From contig JARKOV010000091.1 in NCBI GenBank assembly GCA_029975965.1, positions 1-60,539 of the forward strand: a stretch of 60,539 bases of DNA. Reading direction: 5' to 3'. Each line of letters begins with the position of its first letter. Position 1 is the stretch's first letter. Below the pieces are notes generated by a model, which saw only the letters and a program-made list of their open reading frames with translations, had not been told where the DNA came from and ran no database searches. This DNA comes from Anaerolinea sp. GTDB taxonomy: Bacteria > Chloroflexota > Anaerolineae > Anaerolineales > Anaerolineaceae. The translations under genes and the position numbers were made by a program. Positions 1-9,300 of the stretch are shown in pieces.

Positions 1-35
1 TCCTTGTTTCTCAACCGGCCTGTTGCATGTTGATA

Positions 36-1070
36 TCAAGATGCCTCAGTCGGCGTTTTGGCCGAATTCTTGTGGTTCACCGGCATATGCAAGGAGCGAA
101 ATGCGAAGATCCCCAAAAAGACGGGCAACCAGAAGGTGATCCCGCGGTAGGCCAGGGTGATCACCGCAGAGGCTTCGATCGGCACCTGGAGCGAGCGGAG
201 CGCCACAGTCATCACGCCTTCCACGATGCCAATTCCGGCCGGCGTGGGCGACACGATCAAGAAGAGATACGCCATGCTAAAGCCGGCGACCACGGTGATC
301 ATCGACAGTTCGATGTTGAACGCAAGGAACATCAGGGCGAGAATGATGATCAGGATGGCTTTGTTGAGCAAGGCGTGGAAAATTGGGCGCAAGATCAGGC
401 GAGGGTTCTGCTTGAGCGCCGATATGCCCTCGGCAGCGTCCAGAGCGAAAGAATAGGCCCTTTTTTCTGAGAGATATTCGCGGTGGATGAAGGGCTTGAA
501 AACGCGGTTGACCATCCGCGCTCCCCAGGCCAGGACACGCGCCAGGAGGGTTGCCGATTTCATCCCGAGATAGAGCAGCACGGCCAGGGCGAGCGCACCA
601 AACAACAGGATCAGCGAGGCGGTGATTTCAGACCAGAGCAACTCGTTGCGCCTGGATAACTCCGCCAGGCCAACGGTGAGGGTGATCAGGGTGGCGACGT
701 ATTCCAGCCAGACGAACAAAACCCCTGCGACGGCAGTGCGCCCGACCGACCGGCCCTGGCTCCGCGCGTTTGCCATCAGGAATGCCGCGCCGCTCAAACC
801 GCCAGAAGGTGCGATCACGCCGATAAACATGGCTGCAGTGGCAACCCGCGCCATGTAAAATGCGCTGATATCCTCGTTGAGCACTTTGAAGATCGACTGG
901 TAGGTCCAACCTAAGTTGAACAGCCAGAGAAACAGGCAAACCACACCCGGCCCGATGTACCAGAAGTTTCCCCTGGCTAAAACATCAGCCACATCCTGCA
1001 TCTCGGTGAAGCGCGTGATGAGAAACAGGACCCCCAACAGCAGGATGAGGGCGATAATGAAATTTCGCAC
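36..1070 (-). CDS. YbhN/UPF0104-family (LPG synthase TM-domain-like) membrane protein
   Basis: This 344-residue integral membrane protein resembles the flippase-like transmembrane domain family (UPF0104/YbhN, the membrane half of lysylphosphatidylglycerol synthase). About eight hydrophobic segments are visible, beginning at residue 3. A proline/glycine-rich stretch near residue 275 (SPTPAGIGIVEG) is the most family-typical motif. No aminoacyl-transferase domain follows, so a lipid transport or flipping role is inferred rather than lysyl transfer. The start is GTG: a TATAAT box on the minus strand at 1077-1082 ends 6 nt before it, so the mRNA is probably leaderless. The preceding S41 protease gene is separated by a strong hairpin, so the two are probably not co-transcribed. 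Confidence 0.8.
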   Translation of the reverse strand: MRNFIIALILLLGVLFLITRFTEMQDVADVLARGNFWYIGPGVVCLFLWLFNLGWTYQSIFKVLNEDISAFYMARVATAAMFIGVIAPSGGLSGAAFLMANARSQGRSVGRTAVAGVLFVWLEYVATLITLTVGLAELSRRNELLWSEITASLILLFGALALAVLLYLGMKSATLLARVLAWGARMVNRVFKPFIHREYLSEKRAYSFALDAAEGISALKQNPRLILRPIFHALLNKAILIIILALMFLAFNIELSMITVVAGFSMAYLFLIVSPTPAGIGIVEGVMTVALRSLQVPIEASAVITLAYRGITFWLPVFLGIFAFRSLHMPVNHKNSAKTPTEAS

Positions 1071-1149
1071 CTCTGAATTATAAAGGGAAAATGGTGTTGC
1101 TCAGAAGGAGGAGTTTACGAGCTCTCATGGAGCGTGCATGAAACCGGTT

Positions 1150-1186
1150 AAGCGAACCGAGGGCGCAAGGCGCCCTCGGTTCGCTT
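1150..1186. terminator. Perfect 16-bp hairpin terminator
   Basis: Arms 1150-1165 and 1171-1186 are perfect complements around a 5-nt loop. It lies just past the stop of the S41 protease on the minus strand and probably ends that transcript, although no long U tract follows. Confidence 0.7.
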
Positions 1187-1210
1187 GTCCTAGCAGGGTG
1201 ATGCCCTCGC

Positions 1211-2482
1211 TCAGGGCGCCACGCCCCCGTTTTGGATAATTTCAATGGCTTTATCCAGTTGCGGGTCGACCTCGTTCTGAATGTCTTCCTCGGAGATGGT
1301 CACTTCGACATCCGGGGTGAGACCCACGCCGGCGATCTGGCGCTCCTTTGGGGTTAACCAGCGGGCGATGGTCACCCGCACCGCGCCCTGTTCGTCGGTG
1401 AGCGGGATCCAGTTTTGCACCGAGCCTTTGCCATAAGTGGTCACGCCGACCAGCAATCCGCGCTGATAATCCTGGATGGCGCCGGCGGTGATCTCAGAGG
1501 CGGACGCGGTGCCTTCATTGACCAGAACCACAAGAGGGATCTTGGTCGCCAACCCGCCGCGGATGGCTTCGAACGTTTTCATCCGGCCGTCACCGTACTC
1601 CTCATACATCACTACGCCTTCGGGGATGAACTGCGAGACGACCTCGATGGCCGTGTTCAGGTAGCCGCCGCCGTTGTTGCGCAGGTCGAGGATGAGGCCA
1701 ATGGGCTTCTGGCTCATCAGATCGCGCAGGGCTTTTTTAAGCTCGGCGGTTGTCTTGTCGCCGAAGGTGAACAACTGGACATAGGCGATGTTGCCTTCCA
1801 GCATCTCTCCTTCGACGGAGGGGACAATAATTTTTGCGCGCTGGATGGTGACATCGAAGGTTTCTTCCAATCCCTCGCGTTGAATGGTGAGGGTCACATC
1901 CGTCCCGGCGGGGCCGAGAATGCGCCGGAGCACCAGGTTGCCATCGATGCCCGTCATGTCTTCGCCATCGACCTTAACGATCACATCGTTCGCCTTCAGT
2001 CCGGCTTTTTCGGCCGGGGAATTGGGCATCGGGCTGACGATCTTGACATATTGGCCGGTGGTGTCTACCCATGCGCCGATGCCTTCATATTCACCGTCCA
2101 TCGGCAGGTTCGCCTGGCGGTATTCGTCCGGGTCCATGTAGGATGTGTGCGGATCCTCTAGCGATTGCAGCATACCGCGAATTGCGCCGCGCATCATGGC
2201 TTCCTGGTCGACCGGCTGGTCTACATACTGGTCTAGGACGATGTTCCAGGTCTCCCAGAAAGGTTCAAACAAGGCTTGCAGCTCCTTGGGCGTTGAGGCG
2301 GTTTGACCGAAATCGGTGGTCACCCCCTGCTGAGCTGCGGTCGTGTCCGGTTGCGCGGTCGGGACGGCGGCTTGCGCCTGCGCAGGCAACAGCCAGCCCA
2401 CCACCAATCCGCCAGAAAAAGCGCCGGCCAAAAGCAGTAAGAGGATGAAGGCTCCAAGCGCTATTCGAATGTTCTTGTTCAT
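1211..2482 (-). CDS. S41 family carboxy-terminal processing protease
   Basis: A 423-residue secreted or membrane-anchored C-terminal processing protease of the CtpA/Prc type, which cleaves exported proteins near their C termini. An N-terminal signal anchor (residues about 7-30) is followed by a helical domain, a PDZ domain (about 135-215, with SPAEKAGLKANDVI) and the S41 catalytic domain. The Ser nucleophile sits in NEGTASASE and the Lys base in TYGKGSVQ, so the Ser/Lys dyad looks intact. The ATG is preceded by a good Shine-Dalgarno (AGGAG). A hairpin ends the gene on its downstream side. The specific substrate cannot be told from the sequence. Confidence 0.93.
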   Translation of the reverse strand: MNKNIRIALGAFILLLLLAGAFSGGLVVGWLLPAQAQAAVPTAQPDTTAAQQGVTTDFGQTASTPKELQALFEPFWETWNIVLDQYVDQPVDQEAMMRGAIRGMLQSLEDPHTSYMDPDEYRQANLPMDGEYEGIGAWVDTTGQYVKIVSPMPNSPAEKAGLKANDVIVKVDGEDMTGIDGNLVLRRILGPAGTDVTLTIQREGLEETFDVTIQRAKIIVPSVEGEMLEGNIAYVQLFTFGDKTTAELKKALRDLMSQKPIGLILDLRNNGGGYLNTAIEVVSQFIPEGVVMYEEYGDGRMKTFEAIRGGLATKIPLVVLVNEGTASASEITAGAIQDYQRGLLVGVTTYGKGSVQNWIPLTDEQGAVRVTIARWLTPKERQIAGVGLTPDVEVTISEEDIQNEVDPQLDKAIEIIQNGGVAP

Positions 2483-2563
2483 TTAACGAACTCCTACGAC
2501 AGGCTCGATTGTTAATAAGGAAAGAATATCACGCTTTGGTTAATTTGGAATGAATATGGGGAT

Positions 2564-2812
2564 TCAATGTAAATGGTTTTGATCGTTTTTCTCTTTGAAC
2601 TGCGCCACTTTTTGGGCCAATTCACTGAGCTGGTCGTTTTCTTTACCGAACGGATTTCGCAACGTCTCCAGCGTTTGCCGCCAGGAGGAGGAATTTGAGT
2701 CTTCTTTCCGGTTTCGTAATAAAGAAAACAGCCAGATGTTGATCGAAAAGACCATGAACAAGATCACGGCAATCCCGCACCAGGCCAGAGGAGACAGGTT
2801 CGAGAAATTCAT
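2564..2812 (-). CDS. Small single-pass membrane protein, unknown function
   Basis: An 82-residue protein I do not recognise. One hydrophobic segment (about residues 11-31, WCGIAVILFMVFSINIWLF) is followed by a charged, polar cytoplasmic tail with a heptad-like end (QLSELAQKVAQFKEK). Its ATG overlaps the stop of the HAD phosphatase gene by 4 nt (ATGA), so it is translationally coupled and almost certainly expressed. It is the last gene of a two-gene operon. The layout, one TM then a short coiled coil, resembles small accessory or scaffold proteins, but no function can be assigned. Confidence 0.75.
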   Translation of the reverse strand: MNFSNLSPLAWCGIAVILFMVFSINIWLFSLLRNRKEDSNSSSWRQTLETLRNPFGKENDQLSELAQKVAQFKEKNDQNHLH

Positions 2813-3465
2813 CCTGACCTCCCGGTCGAAAGCAGTTCTTCCAACACCGCCGGAAGATTATACAGAGTCTGGGCTACAGCGTCACAACAACCATCCGGCG
2901 TTCCCGTGCCCATGCGAATGGTATAAAATCCGATCTCCCGAGCGGCGCGCAGGTTGTGAGCAGCGTCATCGACCAGGATCGATGAGAATGGTGAGATAGC
3001 CCCGGCGAGATCGACGGCGCGGTGAAACGCCCCTGGCATGGGTTTGCAGTAGGGGGCTACATCCAGCACATCGATGATTTGATCGAAACATCCGGCCAGG
3101 TGAAGAATGTCCAGCACGCGGTGGGCGTGGGCGCGGTCGGCGTTGGTAAAGATCACCTTGCGCAGCGGGATGCCGGCAAGCAAGGCCGGGATGCCAGGAT
3201 CTGGCGTGAGGTAATCGGCGAGCGGGATGTCGTGGACGAAGGCAAGGTATTCATGGGGGTCGATTCCGCGCGTGATGGTTAACCCGCGCAGGGTGGTGCC
3301 GTAGGTGTGATACAACTGTTCGCGCATCTCGGCGACCTGGTCGGCGGGAATGCCAACCTTCTCGTGCATGAACTGGTTAATCCGCATCCCGATGGCGTCC
3401 CAAACTCCACTGGAAGGGGGATAGAGGGTGTCGTCGAGGTCGAAGAAGAGCGTGGTATAGCCCAT
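2809..3465 (-). CDS. HAD-superfamily hydrolase, pyrimidine 5'-nucleotidase type
   Basis: A 218-residue HAD hydrolase. Motif I is FFDLDDTLYPP near the N terminus, a helical cap follows, motif II is VIFTNADRAH and motif IV is LVDDAAHNLRAA. The DxDDTLYP signature is typical of the yeast SDT1/pyrimidine 5'-nucleotidase branch, so dephosphorylation of a nucleotide or sugar phosphate is likely, but the substrate is not determined. The -10 box (TATAAT, minus strand, 3474-3479) ends 8 nt before the ATG, which predicts a leaderless message. The mutL promoter diverges from the same 58-nt gap. The gene is coupled to the downstream 82-residue membrane protein. Confidence 0.88.
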   Translation of the reverse strand: MGYTTLFFDLDDTLYPPSSGVWDAIGMRINQFMHEKVGIPADQVAEMREQLYHTYGTTLRGLTITRGIDPHEYLAFVHDIPLADYLTPDPGIPALLAGIPLRKVIFTNADRAHAHRVLDILHLAGCFDQIIDVLDVAPYCKPMPGAFHRAVDLAGAISPFSSILVDDAAHNLRAAREIGFYTIRMGTGTPDGCCDAVAQTLYNLPAVLEELLSTGRSG

Positions 3466-3473
3466 GCTGGAAG

Positions 3474-3510
3474 ATTATACCCCAAGCGTTCTGGGCACAT
3501 GGAGTATAAT
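3474..3510. promoter_or_regulatory. Divergent -10 boxes for HAD hydrolase and mutL
   Basis: TATAAT on the minus strand (3474-3479) faces the HAD gene with an 8-nt gap to its ATG. TATAAT on the plus strand (3505-3510) lies 13 nt before the mutL ATG at 3524. No convincing -35 box is visible for either. Confidence 0.6.
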
Positions 3511-3523
3511 TTGCGAACCCCCT

Positions 3524-5299
3524 ATGCCCATTCGTGTGCTGGCTGATGACGTTGCCTCACAGATTGCCGCCGGAGAAGTGGTCGAGCGACCCGCTTCGGT
3601 GGTCAAGGAATTGGTCGAAAACGCCCTCGATGCCGGCGCCGGACAGGTGACCATCCGCATCGTGGAGGCGGGCAAGCGGTTAATCGAAGTTTCGGATGAC
3701 GGCGCAGGGATTCCCCCGGACGAGTTGGAGCTGGCGGTAGCCCGGCACGCGACCAGCAAGCTGCGCAGCGCCGAAGACCTGTTCCGGATCACGACACTGG
3801 GATTTCGCGGAGAGGCGCTGGCTTCGATTGCTTCGGTCTCGCGCTTCACCCTCACTTCACGACCAGCCGACAGCAGAGTCGGAGCGCGCCTGCGGGTGGA
3901 TGCCGGGCGGGTCGGATTAAGTGAGCAAACGGGCGGGGGGGCTGGCACCACGGTTAAGGTGGAGGAGCTGTTTTACAACGTTCCGGCGCGGTTGAAATTC
4001 CTTAAGCGCGATCTCACCGAGCGGCAGCAAATCGATGGCCTGGTGACACGCTACGCGCTGGCTTATCCGCAGGTGCGTTTCCATCTATATCACGACGAGC
4101 GGGCTTTGCTGCAGACCAGCGGCAACGGCGACCGGCGAGAAGTGCTGGCGAATCTTTATGGCGTAGACATCGCACGCCAGATGCTCGAGGTTCAATTTAT
4201 TGACGAGCAGATCCACGTGGAAGGTTTCATCAGCCCGGTTGCGCTGACCCGCTCGAACCGCCGCGAGTTGACCTTCTTCGTCAATGGGCGTTGGGTGCAA
4301 GATGCGGCTCTTTCAGCCGCCTTGCTCCAGGCGTATCATACGCTGCTGATGGTGGGGCGGTTCCCGATCGCCACGCTGTTTATCCGGTTGCCTCCCGAAG
4401 ATGTGGATGTCAATGTCCACCCGGCCAAAGCAGAAGTGCGTTTTCGTAGCCAGGATGCGGTGTTCAGCGGGGTCTCGCGAGCTGCCCGGCGGGCATTGCT
4501 GGCCTATTCACCGGTGCCTTCGGTCGCGCCGTCGTCCACCTGGCAAACCTCGTTTGAGCGAGCGGGTGTTTTTCCTCCCGGTTCCCTGCCTTCCAGCCGG
4601 TTGATAGACCCCGCCTGGGAGATGGTCGCCCAGTCCGAAGAGCAGGTCGAGATCGTCCCGCCAGAAGGCGCGGCTTCTGCCCCATCCACGGTACAAACGG
4701 CGCTGCCCGGCGAAGGCGTGCCGCTGCTCAGGCTGGTGGGGCAGGTGGGGGCCGCTTACCTGGTAGCAGAAGGCCCGGATGGGTTGTACCTGATCGACCA
4801 GCATGCCGCCCACGAGCGTGTGCTGTTCGAGCGTTTCATGCGCCAGCGAGAAAAGCGCATTCCGGCCCAGGCGTTGCTCGAAGCCGCAATGGTCGTGTTG
4901 CCGCCCGCGCAGTCGGCATTGTTGCAGGGGGAGTTGAACATCTTGAGCGGTATCGGCTTCCAGGTGGAGCCGTTTGGCCCGAACACTTTCCGAGTGCGGG
5001 CAATTCCGGCGATATTCTCGGGCGCCGACCCGGTCGCGGCGATCCGGGCGGTGGTGGAGGACTTCGAAGAAGACGAAACGCCGTTGCAATCGGAAGTTGA
5101 GGCACGGCTGGTGGCACGTGTTTGCAAGCGCTGCGCGGTCAAAGCGGGGCAGGTTCTGTCAGCGGAGGAACAGCGGGCCCTGCTCCGCGACCTTGAGTCC
5201 TGCCAGTCGCCGCGCACCTGCCCGCATGGCCGGCCTACCATGATTCACCTGTCGGTGGACTTGCTCGAGCGGCAATTCGGTCGGCGAGGAGCACGATAA
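3524..5299 (+). CDS. mutL: DNA mismatch repair protein MutL
   Basis: A 591-residue MutL, the matchmaker that couples mismatch recognition by MutS to strand incision. The N-terminal GHKL ATPase has its motifs (KELVENALDAGA, DDGAGIPP, TLGFRGEALAS). The C-terminal dimerisation domain carries DQHAAHERVLFER, which fits the DQHAx2Ex4E endonuclease motif, plus the late CPHGRP motif. This is therefore an incising MutL, as in bacteria without MutH. An upstream in-frame start at 3464 was rejected because the -10 box lies inside that extension and family members begin at the IRVLADDVASQIAAGEVV region. The length is usual for the family. Confidence 0.96.
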   Translation: MPIRVLADDVASQIAAGEVVERPASVVKELVENALDAGAGQVTIRIVEAGKRLIEVSDDGAGIPPDELELAVARHATSKLRSAEDLFRITTLGFRGEALASIASVSRFTLTSRPADSRVGARLRVDAGRVGLSEQTGGGAGTTVKVEELFYNVPARLKFLKRDLTERQQIDGLVTRYALAYPQVRFHLYHDERALLQTSGNGDRREVLANLYGVDIARQMLEVQFIDEQIHVEGFISPVALTRSNRRELTFFVNGRWVQDAALSAALLQAYHTLLMVGRFPIATLFIRLPPEDVDVNVHPAKAEVRFRSQDAVFSGVSRAARRALLAYSPVPSVAPSSTWQTSFERAGVFPPGSLPSSRLIDPAWEMVAQSEEQVEIVPPEGAASAPSTVQTALPGEGVPLLRLVGQVGAAYLVAEGPDGLYLIDQHAAHERVLFERFMRQREKRIPAQALLEAAMVVLPPAQSALLQGELNILSGIGFQVEPFGPNTFRVRAIPAIFSGADPVAAIRAVVEDFEEDETPLQSEVEARLVARVCKRCAVKAGQVLSAEEQRALLRDLESCQSPRTCPHGRPTMIHLSVDLLERQFGRRGAR

Positions 5300-5363
5300 G
5301 AGAAGCAGCTGGTTTTCAATTTTGCCCAGATTTGATGAGACTTGTTTGAAGGGAGCGGAAGAC

Positions 5364-6221
5364 ATGTGGGTAGTAACCGATCGTGGAAGTGATTTTGCGC
5401 GGGGGCAGGTGGATGATCTGGATATCCACTTCGTCCCAATGCGTCTGACCCTGGATGGAAAAACCTATTCTTCCAGCGTCGATATCTCTCCGGAAGAGTT
5501 TTACGATTTGCTGGAAAATACCAGTGGTTTTCCGACCACTTCACAGGCGGCCGCCGGCGATTTTGCCGTGATATACCGGCAACTGGCGCAAAGCGACCCG
5601 GAGATCTTGTCGATTCACATATCCTCCGGGCTAAGCGGAACACTCGATTCGGCGCGCGCAGGTGCACAAATGGTCCCAGAGGCGAAGGTCACCTTTTGGG
5701 ATAGTAAGACCCTGTCCGGACCTGAGGCCTGGCAGGTAGAGCTGGCCGCGCGGGCGATAAAAGCCGGTTGGGCGCTGGATCGAATTCTGGAGAGGTTGAG
5801 CCAAATCCGGGCTCGCACCGAAGGCATATTTACGCTGGATAACCTGAAATACCTGATCCATGGCGGCAGGATCAGCCATCTCAAAGGCTTACTGGCCTCG
5901 GTGTTGCACATTCGTCCGGTGATCGCGGTCGAGAAAGAGCACGGAAAGTACTACACGCTCAACCAGGAGCGCACATCCAACAAGGCGCTGCAAGCCATTA
6001 AGAACGCCTTGCTGAAGTTCTACCCAGAAGGGAGCCGGTTGCGCGTGCAGATCCTCCACGGGAAGAACCCGGAGGCGGTCGAAAAACTGAAAGAGATGGT
6101 TAACAACGTTTTTCAGTGTACCTGGGAAGGAACGGTGAGCGTCGGCCCAATTCTGGGGGCTCATACGGGTGGCAGCGTGGTCGGATTATGCGCCGGCCCC
6201 ATCGAGCTGTACCAGGTGTAA
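5364..6221 (+). CDS. DegV family fatty-acid-binding protein
   Basis: A 285-residue DegV/FakB-family protein that binds a fatty acid between two alpha/beta domains. In Firmicutes such proteins present fatty acids to the kinase FakA; that role is family knowledge, not shown here. The family-typical segments are VTDRGSD at the N terminus, TTSQAAAGDF, and the ligand-contacting SIHISSGLSGT. The ATG at 5364 has a purine-rich ribosome-binding site (GGGAG) and gives the standard N terminus; a start 14 codons upstream was not preferred. The gene ends before a strong bidirectional terminator. No fakA-like gene is seen in the window. Confidence 0.9.
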   Translation: MWVVTDRGSDFARGQVDDLDIHFVPMRLTLDGKTYSSSVDISPEEFYDLLENTSGFPTTSQAAAGDFAVIYRQLAQSDPEILSIHISSGLSGTLDSARAGAQMVPEAKVTFWDSKTLSGPEAWQVELAARAIKAGWALDRILERLSQIRARTEGIFTLDNLKYLIHGGRISHLKGLLASVLHIRPVIAVEKEHGKYYTLNQERTSNKALQAIKNALLKFYPEGSRLRVQILHGKNPEAVEKLKEMVNNVFQCTWEGTVSVGPILGAHTGGSVVGLCAGPIELYQV

Positions 6222-6235
6222 TTTCAACAAGTGTC

Positions 6236-6295
6236 GTTATCACTCGGCCAGAGGTGATAGATACCCACTTCTCCTCTACCCTCTGAGCCGTTTCT
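6236..6295 (+). repeat. Palindromic intergenic repeat, copy A (short form)
   Basis: This stretch between degV and its terminator matches the longer repeat at 57833-57942. Its left part (ACTCGGCCAGAGGTGATAGA) and right part (TCTCCTCTACCCTCTGAGC) align to the two ends of that element, with the central hairpin missing. It is probably a decayed or internally deleted copy. Confidence 0.55.
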
Positions 6296-6297
6296 AA

Positions 6298-6334
6298 GAG
6301 TCAAAAAAGCCGTTCAACACGGCTTTTTTGACTC
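6298..6334. terminator. Bidirectional intrinsic terminator
   Basis: Perfect 16-bp arms (6298-6313 and 6319-6334) surround a 5-nt loop. A6 and T6 runs within the arms supply a U-rich 3' arm in both directions. It sits between the convergent degV and the Agl23/NHL gene. Confidence 0.9.
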
Positions 6335-6346
6335 TCAAGAGAGGAT

Positions 6347-9300
6347 TCATTCGGGAAAGGTCAACTCGGGTAAAGTGAAATGTTCGAGGCGGTTGTTGGT
6401 GGCATCACTCAACCAGACGTTGCCATCTGAATCGATCGCCAGACCCGCGATCAGGCCAATTCCACTGGCTTGCCCGCTGAACGGCGTCCAGCCGAAGACG
6501 ATGTCTCCTGCGCTGGTGAATTCGAGCGCGCGGTAACCTTCTGGATCGGCCACAATCACGTTGCCGGTGACGGGTGAGACCTTCAAATACGGCTTGTTAT
6601 CCAGCGATTGGCCGTACCAACCCTGGATTTCCCACTGGCGGACGGGAGTGAACACCTGCCCGGTCGAATCGGGGACGAAAACCTGAACGCGCTGGTTCCA
6701 GGTGTCGGCCACATAGATCGACCCGTCCAGGCCGATGGCGATGCCGGTCGGTTCGTCGAACTGGCCCACATCCATCCCTGCGGAGCCGAACTGGGCGACA
6801 AAGGTGCCGTCCGGCTCGAAAATGGCGATGCGCTTGTTTCCCGTATCGGCCACGTAGACCCGACCGTTGGCGTCGATGGCCAGCCCGCGAGGTCCCCAGA
6901 ATGCGTCGGGCGTCTCGGCCTGGCCAAAGTAACCCCACATGGTCAGGAACTGGCCGTCGGGCGTGAAGGCCTGCACGCGGTGATTCCAGGTGTCACTGAC
7001 GAAGACAGTCCCATCGGGTGCGACCGCCACATCCCATGGCTCGTTGAAGGTGCCGCCGGGGGCCTCTCCTTGGGATGAATCGGCAAAACTGCCCCACAGG
7101 TTGATCAGGCTGCCGTCTGGCGCGAAGTGCTGGATGCGGTGATTGCGCGAATCGGCCACGTATATGCTGCCATCTGCCGCCAGCGCGATGCCGCGCGGGG
7201 CCTGCAACTGGCCGGGGTTGGTGCCAGGCTGGCCGATTTTTAACTCGTCCGGGGCCAGGTCTACGATCTTCCCGGCGTACAGGTCTACCTCGGGTTCGCT
7301 GACCACCGAGGGTTGCACGCCGTACTTCCAGATCTGCGACACAAGGTCTTTCCGAATGTACATGCGGATGCGAGCGCTGGGTTGCCAGTTTTCAAGGGTG
7401 AGCGTGTTGCTCCCGGTCAGCTCGGCGTACCGCTTGTAATCCCGGTTCAGCCAGATGTCCCACAACGCCTGGCGGTACTCCGGGCTGTTCAGCGCGTTGC
7501 TGATCCGTTCCCAGTTCAGGTTCCAATAATCCTGCATGGGCCACCACAGGCGCATGTATTCGAACATGACAAAGTTATCGGCGACGACCGGCTCCATCTT
7601 GCCGTACACGTCTTCGCCAGCGAGGATGATCGGCACGTCACGCAGCTCGCGGGTGGGTTGATTGCCGAACCAGCGTACGTTGGGATAATCGCGGAAATAC
7701 CACAGGTAAGGGTATTGTGCGTCTCCGGAATAGGCCACCACGATCTCTTTCCCGCGCGTGGTGCGGTAAGAGATCTCCTCGACCTGGGCAAGGATATCTT
7801 TTGGACCGCGCGCGGCATGCGCATAGACCAGAAACTCGGTGGCGTCGTCATAGTTGATAAAGGAGGCGCGGTAAGACGCTCGGGCGGTTAGCACGGTAAG
7901 TAGAGCAAAGACCGTCAGGGTGGCAAGGCTGACCAACTGGCTGGCCTGCCAACCCCGCAAAAGGTAGAGGACTCCGGCGGCGCTGCCCAGACTGGCCAGG
8001 AAAGCGAAGAAAAATTGACCGGTGGTCTGGAGCTGTTCCAGCGTGTTTCCTGCGAACGGCGGGTTGCTCCCCAGCAGCATGCCAAACATCACCGAGGTGC
8101 TGGTGATAAAAACGGGTAACAGCAGCAGCGCCAAGATGCCTTGACGGTTCGCAATATTTTCCCATCGGGTGGTGTCGACCAGGAAACCCAGGCCCCACCC
8201 CGCAGCGAGCAACATGCCCATGGCAATGTGGACGGTCAGCCAGGGCATTTTCTCACCAGCCAGGCTGAACGCGATCAGGCTGGTCAACGACCAGAACAGC
8301 AGCAGCCCAAGCACTGGCAGGCGCTGAGGTTTCTCATAGAAAGATCCCAGATCAAATGCTTGTGTTGTTTCTTCAAGACCGGCAGGTTCGGACATGTCGT
8401 CCGGAACCGGTTCAAGGCTCTGGTCGGCTGAAGGGTTTCGCCCGGGTAGATGCGAGAAGCGATCGTGGCGTAAGCCCAGGTAGAGCGCCAGGAATGAACC
8501 CAGCAAGGCGAGGTATTCGTAAATGGGAACCTGCACCAATGCGAAGTAATACCAGGGCTGCCCGCCGCGCTGTTCGCCCTGCTGGCTTAACCAGTAGCCA
8601 AGCGAGCCGATGATGCCGCTGAAGAAGCCGTTGCCATAGGTGAACATCGAGGTGTAGAAGAAGATGTAGATGGCATAAAACAGGGCAGCATTTTTCAACC
8701 ACAAGCGCGGGTTCCATAAAATGCCAATCACCGCCGAAAGGACCAGGAACAGCACCAACACCGTTCCCGTGCGGATCAAGCCGATCGACGAGGTGTAATC
8801 CAGGGGATCCCAGCCGATCATCTTGACGGGGAAGGCTGCCAGTTGTGGCAAGACCAGCGTGCCGGTCAGGATGAGCATGTTGAACGAGCGGAAGTGGCGG
8901 AGCTGCGCCCAACCGATATCTTTGATCATCAAAGCCAGGGCTAAACCGCCAGCCCCGAGCGCTCCCAACACAGCCACCAGCTCGATGGCGAGGCGCATAC
9001 CCCCGGGCATGTTCCCTTCGGATGCCACTGGTGTTTCTGCACCGGGGGCGATGTTACCCGCAGGGGTCAGCGGGGTGACCGGCTTCGCATTCACCACCCC
9101 AAACCCGATCGCCACAAAGACCAGCAAGATGGCAACCCCGAGCAAAATGGCCAGCCGGGTAAAATTGCGCGGCCGGCGTTCCTCGGCGCGCTGGATCTCT
9201 TTTAAGAACAGGAGCAACAGGAACACCAGCAACTGGGCTGCGTAGATGTAAGAGGTCTCTTTGGTGATGAAGTGCATCACAAGGGTGCCGGTGAGCAGGT